Positions 1-6,988 of a DNA stretch of 12,197 nt are shown here, in pieces; the first letter of the stretch is position 1; the number at the start of each line of letters is the position of its first letter. A program made the position numbers and the translations under genes. A model generated the notes under the pieces. It was not told the DNA's origin. It did no database searches and saw nothing but the letters and a program-made list of their open reading frames with translations. Source of the DNA: an uncultured beta proteobacterium (GTDB lineage: Bacteria; Pseudomonadota; Gammaproteobacteria; Burkholderiales; Burkholderiaceae_C). The stretch covers positions 1 through 12,197 of the forward strand of contig CAJASG010000321.1 in assembly GCA_903944555.1 (NCBI GenBank). Direction: 5' to 3'.

Positions 1-491
1 TCGCGGATCAGCTGGTCGAAGATGCCGAACTCGTAGCGGATTCCATACCCCATGCCCGGCAGCCCCAGGGAAGCCAGAGAGTCCAGGAAACACGCCGCCA
101 ACCGACCCAAGCCGCCATTGCCCAGGCCCGCATCGGGCTCCAGGTCAATCAAGGCGTCGAAGTCTGCGCCCAAGAGCGAACAGGCCTGTTTGATGGGCTC
201 ATAGATCTCTGTGGCCAGCATGGCGTTGGTGAGTGCCCGTCCCGTCAAAAACTCCATGGACAGGTAGTACACGCGCTTGGCATCCCGGTCCTCGGCTTGG
301 GCCAGCGTTTCGCGCCAGGTGTCCATGATGCGGTCGCGCACCGCATGAAAGACGGCAAACAGCCAATCGCGTTGCGTGGCCGAACGCAGGTCTTTGCCGA
401 CCTGGTAGACCAGCCGGTTGGAGATGGCGCGGCGCAAGGCCTCCACGCTGTTGGTGGGTTTGTCAAACTGGAATATGGGGCTGCTAGGCAT
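1..491 (-). CDS. glgP: Glycogen phosphorylase, N-terminal part (gene cut by window edge)
   Basis: Releases glucose-1-phosphate from the non-reducing ends of glycogen using phosphate and PLP (GT35 family, cytoplasm). The visible 163 residues carry family hallmarks: YYLSMEFLTGR near residues 75-85, EPDAGLGNGGLGRLAACFLD at about 118-136 and GYGIRYEFGIFDQ at about 148-160. The PLP-binding lysine and the catalytic C-terminal half lie beyond position 1, so an intact enzyme cannot be confirmed. The ATG at 491 is chosen because an AAAGGGA Shine-Dalgarno lies 9 nt upstream and the protein starts just ahead of the conserved region. It is the last visible gene of the glg operon, 14 bp after the glgA stop, so it is probably co-transcribed with it. 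Maltodextrin phosphorylase (MalP) belongs to the same family, but the glg context favours GlgP. Confidence 0.95.
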   Translation of the reverse strand, partial: MPSSPIFQFDKPTNSVEALRRAISNRLVYQVGKDLRSATQRDWLFAVFHAVRDRIMDTWRETLAQAEDRDAKRVYYLSMEFLTGRALTNAMLATEIYEPIKQACSLLGADFDALIDLEPDAGLGNGGLGRLAACFLDSLASLGLPGMGYGIRYEFGIFDQLIR

Positions 492-500
492 GTGGAGGGT

Positions 501-507
501 TCCCTTT
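501..507 (-). promoter_or_regulatory. Shine-Dalgarno of glgP
   Basis: The minus strand reads AAAGGGA with a 9-nt spacer to the glgP ATG. It overlaps the TAA stop of glgA, so ribosomes finishing glgA end on the glgP ribosome binding site. Confidence 0.6.
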
Positions 508-2008
508 ATTTGCCAATCTCGGTTAAAGCACACGGTCGGAGCAAGCAGTACAAGGCCAGGTAGTTTTGCGCCGCAGTGGCCCAATCAAACCGCAGCGCCA
601 TCCCGGTACATTGCACTGCGCGCCAATCCCCGGGGCGTTGCGATAGGTCAAAGGCCCGCTGCAACGCGTTACGCAAATCGTGGGCGCTGAGGTGCTCAAA
701 CACAAATCCGGTCGCGGTGCCTGCCTGCAAATTTTCTGGCGTGCAATCGACCACGGTATCGGCCAGGCCCCCGACCCGGCGAACCAGCGGCAAGGTGCCG
801 TAGCGCAGCCCATACAACTGGGTCAGGCCACAGGGCTCGAACTCGGAGGGCACCAGAATCACATCGGACCCGGCGACCACCCTGTGGGCCGTGGTCTCAT
901 CGTAGCCAATGCGTACTCCCACTTGCCCGGGATATTGCCGGGTCGCTGCAACCAAGGCTTCCTCCAAACAGGCACTGCCCTGACCGAGCAGCGCAAGCTG
1001 CCCTCCGCGCTGCACCAGCTCGTCCAAGACCTGGGGCAACAAATGCAAGCCCTTTTGGGTGGTCAGTCGGCTCACCACACCAAACACCAAGGCGTCGGCG
1101 CGGGGCTCCAGCCCGTAGGCCAATTGCAGGGCACGCTTGGCCACCGCCTTGTTTTGCAAGGAGTCGGCGTCATAGGTCATGGGCAACAAGGCATCGCCGG
1201 AAGGGTCCCAAACCAGGGGGTCCACGCCATTGAGAATGCCCGAGACCCGGTGGGCACGTTCGCGCAGCAAACCATCCAGCCCGCAGCCCTGGGGCTCCGA
1301 CAAAATCTCCCGGGCATAGGTCGGACTGACCGTTGTGATGCGCTCAGCAAACTGGATTCCCGCTTTCATGAACGAGACCTGGTCAAAAAACTCCAGCCCA
1401 TCGATACCAAAAAAATGCTCGGGCAGGCCCAACTGGTGAAACACCCCACGGGGGAACAAGCCCTGGTAGGCCAGGTTGTGGATGCTAAAGACCGTTGCCG
1501 GCGTGGGTTGACCGGCGTCGGCAAAGGCCCGCAGGTAGGCGGGCACCAGGCCGGCGTGCCAGTCGTGGCAATGCACGACGTCGGGCACCCAGTCGGGGTC
1601 GAGTCCCTGCCCCAGGGTGGCACCCGCCCAACCCAGTGCGGCAAAACGTTGTGCGTTGTCGCCCCAGTCTTTGCCATCCGCATCCAGGTACGGATTGCCT
1701 GGCCGGTCATACAAGGTGGGGGCGCGCAGCAAATACACCGCAACATCCAGATCGGGCAATGATGCCAGTGCGATCTCTACAGCGGGCAACGCCGGGGCCG
1801 CAGTACCCCAGGGCGTGGGCCCGCCCGGCAAGGCGGCAACCCACCGCTGTGTGAGCGCCGGGTGCGCAAGGGCTGGAAATGCCGGCAGCAGCAAACGCAC
1901 ATCGCAGCCCGCGGCCTTCAGCGCCGGCGGCAGCCCTGCGCTCACATCGGCCAAGCCGCCCGTCTTGAGAAACGGATACAGCTCGGAGCACACATACAAG
2001 ATTCTCAT
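506..2008 (-). CDS. glgA: Glycogen synthase (ADP-glucose type)
   Basis: Transfers glucose from ADP-glucose to the non-reducing end of an alpha-1,4-glucan (GT5 family, GT-B fold). It has 500 residues, slightly longer than the roughly 477 of E. coli GlgA. The N-terminal KTGGLADV loop (residues 15-22) binds ADP-glucose. HCHDWHAG lies at 146-153. VSRLTTQKG (312-320) holds the conserved Arg314 and Lys319 of the nucleotide-binding site. EPCGL (391-395) carries the catalytic-region glutamate. The residue two before that glutamate is Glu389, giving PSEFEPCGL where E. coli has PSRFEPCGL. The ATG at 2008 overlaps the glgC stop (ATGA, 2005-2008), implying translational coupling, and a GGAGG sits 10 nt upstream. 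The C-terminus runs about 10 residues past the expected family end. Function is secure. Confidence 0.97.
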   Translation of the reverse strand: MRILYVCSELYPFLKTGGLADVSAGLPPALKAAGCDVRLLLPAFPALAHPALTQRWVAALPGGPTPWGTAAPALPAVEIALASLPDLDVAVYLLRAPTLYDRPGNPYLDADGKDWGDNAQRFAALGWAGATLGQGLDPDWVPDVVHCHDWHAGLVPAYLRAFADAGQPTPATVFSIHNLAYQGLFPRGVFHQLGLPEHFFGIDGLEFFDQVSFMKAGIQFAERITTVSPTYAREILSEPQGCGLDGLLRERAHRVSGILNGVDPLVWDPSGDALLPMTYDADSLQNKAVAKRALQLAYGLEPRADALVFGVVSRLTTQKGLHLLPQVLDELVQRGGQLALLGQGSACLEEALVAATRQYPGQVGVRIGYDETTAHRVVAGSDVILVPSEFEPCGLTQLYGLRYGTLPLVRRVGGLADTVVDCTPENLQAGTATGFVFEHLSAHDLRNALQRAFDLSQRPGDWRAVQCTGMALRFDWATAAQNYLALYCLLRPCALTEIGK

Positions 2009-3276
2009 TCCTTGGAGTCCTCCAGTGCCTTCAGCATGGCTATTGTGACCAGAACAACACCTTCCGGACTGCGGTAAAACCGCCGTGCGTCCTCTTTGGC
2101 GTCATAGCCTATCGTCATGCCGGCAGGAATGTGACAACCTTCGTCGATGACCACTTTACGCAAGCGGCAGTGCCGCCCGATGTCTGCCTCGGGCAAAACC
2201 ACAGCGCCCTCAACGCTGGCGTACGAGTGCACCTGAACCCGGGTAAAAAGCACCGAGCGCCGCACCGCCGCACCCGACACAATGCACCCGCCCGCCACCA
2301 GGGAGTCCACAGCCATGCCACGGCGTCCATCGTCATCAAAGACGAACTTGGCAGGCGGCACCGTGGGCTGATAGGTCCAGATTGGCCAGTCGCGGTCGTA
2401 CAGGTCCAACTCCGGGGTGATAGCGGTCAAGTCCATGTTGCTGGCCCAGTAGGCGTCAATCGTCCCCACGTCGCGCCAGTAGGACGGCGCCTCGTCGTTG
2501 GTGCGCACACACGACATTTCGAACGGGTGTGCCAACGCCTCGCCGCGCGAGACCATGGCAGGGATCAGGTCCTTGCCGAAATCGTGGGTCGAGGACGGGT
2601 TCAGAAGATCGTTGGTGAGCGCGTCAAACAGGTATTGGGCATTGAATACATACACCCCCATGCTGGCCAACGCCATGCCGGGCCTACCGGGCATACCTTG
2701 CGGGTGCGCCGGCTTTTCTTCAAAGCGGGTAATGCGGCGATTGGCGTCTGCGGTCATGACACCAAAGGCGCCCGCATCTTCGACAGGCACTTCTATGCAC
2801 GCCACGGTGCACGGCGCGCCCTGCGCCACATGGTCGTCAATCAGGTTGGCGTAGTTCATTTTGTACACATGGTCCCCGGCCAAAATCAAAATGTACTGGG
2901 GGTCATGCTCACGCAAGATGTCCAGGTTTTGGAAAACCGCATCGGCGGTACCCCGGTACCAGGACTCTTCGTCAATGCGCTGCTGTGCGGGCAGCAGGTC
3001 AATGAACTCATTGACCTCGTTGCGCAGGAACGACCACCCATGCTGCACATGGCGCAGCAAACTGTGCGATTTGTACTGGGTCAACACGCCGATGCGGTGC
3101 AGGCCCGAGTTCACACAGTTGGACAACACGAAGTCGATGATCCGAAACTTGCCCCCAAAGTGCACCGCAGGCTTGGCGCAGTTCTCGGTGAGCGCGTGCA
3201 GGCGTGAACCACGGCCGCCGGCCAGCACCAAGGCAATCGTCCGGCGGACCGGGCGGTGATGCGCACCATCTTGCAT
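2005..3276 (-). CDS. glgC: Glucose-1-phosphate adenylyltransferase (ADP-glucose pyrophosphorylase)
   Basis: Makes ADP-glucose and pyrophosphate from ATP and glucose-1-phosphate, normally the committed and regulated step of bacterial glycogen synthesis. The 423 residues align with the recalled E. coli GlgC (431 aa) at a constant offset of 7. The nucleotide loop is GGRGSRL (residues 20-26), the catalytic aspartate is Asp135 in LAGDHVYKM, and the glucose-1-phosphate lysine is Lys188 in EEKPA. The C-terminal beta-helix ends with EDARRFYRS. Residues recalled as the E. coli fructose-1,6-bisphosphate/AMP site are mostly replaced: Asn32 for Lys39, Cys33 for Arg40, Glu379 for Arg386, Ile412 for Arg419 and Lys416 for Arg423. 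Catalysis should be intact, but the activator is probably different. The ATG at 3276 has AGAAGGG 8 nt upstream, and the gene follows malQ after 41 bp. Confidence 0.97.
   Translation of the reverse strand: MQDGAHHRPVRRTIALVLAGGRGSRLHALTENCAKPAVHFGGKFRIIDFVLSNCVNSGLHRIGVLTQYKSHSLLRHVQHGWSFLRNEVNEFIDLLPAQQRIDEESWYRGTADAVFQNLDILREHDPQYILILAGDHVYKMNYANLIDDHVAQGAPCTVACIEVPVEDAGAFGVMTADANRRITRFEEKPAHPQGMPGRPGMALASMGVYVFNAQYLFDALTNDLLNPSSTHDFGKDLIPAMVSRGEALAHPFEMSCVRTNDEAPSYWRDVGTIDAYWASNMDLTAITPELDLYDRDWPIWTYQPTVPPAKFVFDDDGRRGMAVDSLVAGGCIVSGAAVRRSVLFTRVQVHSYASVEGAVVLPEADIGRHCRLRKVVIDEGCHIPAGMTIGYDAKEDARRFYRSPEGVVLVTIAMLKALEDSKE
2019..2023 (-). promoter_or_regulatory. Shine-Dalgarno of glgA inside the glgC 3' end
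   Basis: GGAGG on the minus strand lies 10 nt before the glgA ATG, within the last codons of glgC. It falls in a small perfect dyad, TGGAG-GA-CTCCA (2013-2024). An AAGGA directly abutting the ATG is too close to serve as the binding site. Confidence 0.55.
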
Positions 3277-3284
3277 AAGAAATA

Positions 3285-3291
3285 CCCTTCT
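3285..3291 (-). promoter_or_regulatory. Shine-Dalgarno of glgC
   Basis: AGAAGGG on the minus strand with an 8-nt spacer to the ATG. It lies in the 41-bp malQ-glgC gap, the longest gap inside the operon. This gives glgC independent initiation, unlike the overlapping starts of glgX, malQ and glgA. I see no convincing -10/-35 pair or terminator in the gap. Confidence 0.6.
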
Positions 3292-3317
3292 GATAACGGT
3301 TTAAAGATCCAACAGAT

Positions 3318-4871
3318 TCAGACCGATGGCGTCCCGAACTGCGCGCTGAACACGTTGCGTCCATGCGCGCCGGTCATGTCGGCCAAGCGCTGTGCGGGCT
3401 CGCTTTGCACCTGGCCCCAGTCAAAACGCCATTGCCAGCAGCCTTGCGCCAACCCGGGCGTGTTCATGCGGTGCGCACTGTCCAGCCCCAGCACATCCTG
3501 AAACGGGAATATCACCGTATTGGCCAGCGACTGCGACAGTGCCCGCATCATGGCCCAGTGGATCTCGGTGTCGGCCTGCGGCCCCAGGTAGTTGCGCGCG
3601 GCGCGCCGCTCGCTTGCGCTGGCCTTTTGCCACCACCCCACGGAGGTGTCGTTGTCGTGCGTTCCGGTGTAGGCCACGGTCAGTGCGTCATAGTTGTGCG
3701 GCAAGTAGGGATTGTCCGGCGTGTCGCCAAAAGCGAACTGCAACACGCGCATCCCCGGGAAGCCGCACGCCCGGCGCAACGCAGTAACCTCTTCGGTGAT
3801 GAGCCCCAGATCTTCGGCAATGATCGGCAAAGGCACGCGGCCACGCGCCCCATTCACATCGGCGGCCAAGGCATCGAACAAGACCTTTCCAGGGCCTTTT
3901 TTCCAACACCCTGCAATGGCGGTGGGCTCGTGGGACGGTATTTCCCAGTACGACTCAAATCCCCGAAAATGGTCCAAACGGACCACATCCACCATCCCAA
4001 GCAGGTGGCCAAGCCGGGCTTTCCACCAGGCAAAGCCGGTGCTTTGCATCACCTCCCAGCGGTACAGGGGATTGCCCCAACGCTGGCCGGTACTGCTGAA
4101 ATAATCCGGCGGGACACCCGCCACCACCGTGGGCTGATCGGACTCATCCAGCTGGTACAGGGCGGCGCCAGCCCACACGTCGGCACTGTGGTGCGCCACA
4201 AAAATGGGCGCATCCCCAATGATGGAAATACCGCGTGAGTGGGCATAGGCCAATAGCCTCTGCCATTGCAGGTGAAACCGCCACTGCACAAAGCGGAAGA
4301 ATCCCAAGGCGTCCGCCATATCCCGGCCAAAGTGCGCCAGTGCAGGGCCATCACGGCGTCGCAGGGGTTCCGGCCATTGCGTCCATGACTTGCCGTACTC
4401 CGACTCCAGCGCCATGAAGAACGCGTAGTCCTCCAGCCAATGCGCCTGCAGCGTACAAAACAGCGAGAACTCCGTCTGCTCCGACGCCGAAGCCACTTGC
4501 AAAAACCCCTGCCATGCCGCCTGCAAACGCGCCATGCGGTAGGGGGCCACCCGGTCAAAATCGCAGTACTCTGTGGCAAAGTCCGGCTGGGGCTGGGCCA
4601 ACAGCCAGCCGCACTGAACCAATTCATCCAGGTCCACCAACAAAGGGTTGCCCGCGAAACTGGACGCGCTGTGGTACGGCGAATTGCCGGACCCGACCGG
4701 TGACAAGGGCAGAATTTGCCACAAGCGCTGACCGGCAGACGCCAGCCAGTCCACAAAATGGTAGGCGTTGGCGCCCATATCCCCAGAACCATTGGGGCCG
4801 GGTAGCGACGTGATGTGCAACAAGACCCCGCCCATGCGCTGCGACAGAATATTCGAAGGTACGTGACTCAT
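3318..4871 (-). CDS. malQ: 4-alpha-glucanotransferase (amylomaltase)
   Basis: Disproportionating enzyme (GH77) that moves alpha-1,4-glucan segments between maltodextrins and releases glucose. Beside GlgP and GlgX it would recycle the short oligosaccharides left after debranching. The 517 residues match the compact Thermus/plant DPE1 type rather than the roughly 694-residue E. coli MalQ. GGVLLHITSLPG is at 14-25 and SPYHSASSFAGNP at about 64-76. The nucleophile is Asp300 in RLDHFRG, the acid/base is Glu353 in IAEDLG, and the third acidic residue is Asp406 in YTGTHDND. The ATG at 4871 forms an ATGA overlap with the glgX stop (4868-4871). The frame stays open upstream inside glgX, but that stretch is low-complexity and unlike the family. 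An in-frame ATG four codons earlier is possible. I see only a weak purine-rich SD (GGGATGGG), so coupling to glgX is likely. Confidence 0.95.
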   Translation of the reverse strand: MSHVPSNILSQRMGGVLLHITSLPGPNGSGDMGANAYHFVDWLASAGQRLWQILPLSPVGSGNSPYHSASSFAGNPLLVDLDELVQCGWLLAQPQPDFATEYCDFDRVAPYRMARLQAAWQGFLQVASASEQTEFSLFCTLQAHWLEDYAFFMALESEYGKSWTQWPEPLRRRDGPALAHFGRDMADALGFFRFVQWRFHLQWQRLLAYAHSRGISIIGDAPIFVAHHSADVWAGAALYQLDESDQPTVVAGVPPDYFSSTGQRWGNPLYRWEVMQSTGFAWWKARLGHLLGMVDVVRLDHFRGFESYWEIPSHEPTAIAGCWKKGPGKVLFDALAADVNGARGRVPLPIIAEDLGLITEEVTALRRACGFPGMRVLQFAFGDTPDNPYLPHNYDALTVAYTGTHDNDTSVGWWQKASASERRAARNYLGPQADTEIHWAMMRALSQSLANTVIFPFQDVLGLDSAHRMNTPGLAQGCWQWRFDWGQVQSEPAQRLADMTGAHGRNVFSAQFGTPSV

Positions 4872-6988
4872 GGCTGAACCCATCCCAACACGGCCTGTGC
4901 CGGCACAGTGACCGTCCCCACACAGGGCTGCAGCAGCGGCCACTGGCTTGCGTTTCGAACTACGGCAGCCGCACTGTCCAGTACCGGCAGCCATGGGCCC
5001 GTGGGCAACACACAGGTCAGCACATGGCTTGACGGGTTAAACACCAGCAGCCACCGCTCATGGGATGTCCCATTCTCCTCCGCCGACTGGATCAGACAAA
5101 CGATGCTCTGTTGCCGGTTGTCCGCCCAATCGTCGTCTGTCATCGTGCTGCCGTCGAGGTTTCTCCAGGCGATGTCTTCCTCGCCCGAAAACCACTGCGT
5201 GTGGCGCAAGGCTGCATGGTTTTGACGCAGCGCAATCAACGCCGCCACAAAATCGACTTGCGTCTGGTCGGCATCTTTCCAATGCAGCCAACTGATCGGG
5301 TTGTCCTGGCAATAGGCATTGTTGTTGCCCTGCTGGGTCTGTCCAAACTCATCGCCCGCTAGCAATTGCGGAACGCCTTGGCCGCACAGCAATGTGCTCA
5401 GCAATGCGCGGCGCCAGCGCCCACGCTGTGCCAACACGGGCGCCATGGATGTCGGCCCTTCTACCCCGCCATTGGCGCTCAGGTTGTGGTTATGTCCATC
5501 GCGATTACCTTCCTGGTTGGCCGCATTGTGTTTGTGCTGGTAGGCGGTCAGGTCGGCCAGCGTCATGCCATCATGGGCCGTGATCAGGTTAATGCCGGAC
5601 AAGGGGCTGCGCCCACTGGCCTTGAACACATCACTGGAGCCGGTGAGTCGCCGCGCAAACTCGCCGCGCGGGCCTTCAAACCCCAACCAGAAGGCACGTG
5701 CCGAGTCGCGAAAGCGGTCATTCCACTCGGCCCAACCAACAGGGAAATGGCCCAACTGATAGCCATTGGGGCCCAGGTCCCAGGGCTCAGCGATCAATTT
5801 CACTCCTGCCAGCACCGGGTCTTGCCCTATGGCCGTCAACAGGCCGGACAGGGGGTGGAAGTCTTGGTTCAAGACCGGGTCACGGCCCAATGCGGTGGCC
5901 AAATCAAAGCGGAAACCATCTACGCCAAAGGCCTGCACCCACCACCGCAGGCTGTCCATGACCAGTTGAACCGCACACGGCTGTGCTAGGTCGAGGCTGT
6001 TGCCACAGCCACTGTCATTGCGGTATTGCCCATGGTCATCCAGCCTATACCAACTGGCATTGTCCAGCCCGCGCCAGCTCAGGGTGGGTCCCAAGGTGTC
6101 ACCCTCGGCGCTGTGGTTGAACACCACGTCCAGCACCACTTCCAGACCGTGGAGGTGGAGCTGATCCACCATGTGGCGGAACTCGGTGCGCGCATCCGGA
6201 GTTTCGCCGCTGGCATAGCGGGGCTCCGGAATGAAGTAGCCCAATGTGTTGTAGCCCCAGTAGTTGGTCAGCCCTTTTCTGAGCAAGTGGGCCTCAGTCA
6301 GGTGCAGGTGAACGGGCAACAGGCACAGCGTCGTGATACCCAGGCTCTGGTAGTGCACCAGCATGGCTGGGCTGACCACGCCGGCATAGCTGCCACGCAG
6401 TGACTCGGGCACCGCCGGATGGCATTGGGTCAGGCCTTTGACATGCGCCTCGTACAGCACAGTGCGCGCCCAGGGTGTGCACGGGCGGGGGGCGATGGCG
6501 GCACCCGCACGCAACTCCTGCGCCCGGTTGAGGACTTGGGATTTTGGAATGCGTGCGGCATTGTCCGTGGTGTCTGGAATTGCACCCGGGGTATCGCCTT
6601 GGTAATCGAACTCCCAGGCAAGTTGCTGCATGTCGCCCAACACCGAGCGAGCGAACGGATCCACCAGCAGCTTGGCGGGGTTGAAGCGTTGTCCGCGTGG
6701 CGGCGCATAGGGTCCATAGGCGCGGTAGCCATAGAGTTGGCCAGCACCCAGCCCCGCGACAAAACCGTGCCAAGTGCCTTCGGCACTGGCGTTCAAGTCG
6801 TAGCGCGCTATTTCATGCACACCCAAAGGGTCATACAGGCACAACTCCATGCGCTCGGCGTGGCGCGAATAGACGGCAAAGTTCACCCCTTCGCACCCCC
6901 CTTGGATGACGCAGTCCGCACCCATGGGCCACGGCTGCCCCACCGCGCACCGGCGCACCGGCGCAAGAGCACCGGAAGAACTCAGCAT
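4868..6988 (-). CDS. glgX: Glycogen debranching enzyme (isoamylase type)
   Basis: Hydrolyses alpha-1,6 branch points, acting mainly on limit dextrins trimmed by GlgP (GH13 subfamily 11). It has 706 residues against 657 in E. coli. An N-terminal CBM48-like domain (GVNFAVYS near residue 35) precedes the catalytic barrel. GH13 region I is DVVFNH (to His292). The nucleophile is Asp362 in GFRFDLA, the acid/base is Glu401 in IAEPWD, and the transition-state aspartate is Asp473 in TAHDG. NYWGYNTLGYF and NAYCQDNPISWL are typical of GlgX/TreX. The ATG at 6988 lies 7 bp inside the end of glgB and no clear SD is visible, so translation is probably coupled. Upstream in-frame sequence, open to 7294, is an out-of-frame shadow of glgB. 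The first 15 or so residues are not conserved, so the exact start is slightly uncertain. Confidence 0.95.
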   Translation of the reverse strand: MLSSSGALAPVRRCAVGQPWPMGADCVIQGGCEGVNFAVYSRHAERMELCLYDPLGVHEIARYDLNASAEGTWHGFVAGLGAGQLYGYRAYGPYAPPRGQRFNPAKLLVDPFARSVLGDMQQLAWEFDYQGDTPGAIPDTTDNAARIPKSQVLNRAQELRAGAAIAPRPCTPWARTVLYEAHVKGLTQCHPAVPESLRGSYAGVVSPAMLVHYQSLGITTLCLLPVHLHLTEAHLLRKGLTNYWGYNTLGYFIPEPRYASGETPDARTEFRHMVDQLHLHGLEVVLDVVFNHSAEGDTLGPTLSWRGLDNASWYRLDDHGQYRNDSGCGNSLDLAQPCAVQLVMDSLRWWVQAFGVDGFRFDLATALGRDPVLNQDFHPLSGLLTAIGQDPVLAGVKLIAEPWDLGPNGYQLGHFPVGWAEWNDRFRDSARAFWLGFEGPRGEFARRLTGSSDVFKASGRSPLSGINLITAHDGMTLADLTAYQHKHNAANQEGNRDGHNHNLSANGGVEGPTSMAPVLAQRGRWRRALLSTLLCGQGVPQLLAGDEFGQTQQGNNNAYCQDNPISWLHWKDADQTQVDFVAALIALRQNHAALRHTQWFSGEEDIAWRNLDGSTMTDDDWADNRQQSIVCLIQSAEENGTSHERWLLVFNPSSHVLTCVLPTGPWLPVLDSAAAVVRNASQWPLLQPCVGTVTVPAQAVLGWVQP

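Noticed and set aside
680..1762. 360-codon open frame on the plus strand
   Set aside because: It lies antisense to glgA, which has full family motifs. The translation is low-complexity and rich in Gly, Gln and His, as expected from the opposite strand of a GC-rich gene.
2131..3207. 358-codon open frame on the plus strand
   Set aside because: Antisense shadow of glgC, with no recognisable motif.
4872..4994. N-terminal extension of MalQ by 41 residues
   Set aside because: It overlaps the conserved-length C-terminus of GlgX and has a low-complexity Ala/Gly composition. The ATGA overlap at 4868-4871 is the better start.
6945..6965. Tandem 8-bp repeat (GCGCACCG twice plus a partial copy) in the glgX 5' end, possible phase variation
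   Set aside because: Fewer than three copies in a GC-rich coding stretch. Slippage is unlikely at this copy number and the pattern is expected by chance.
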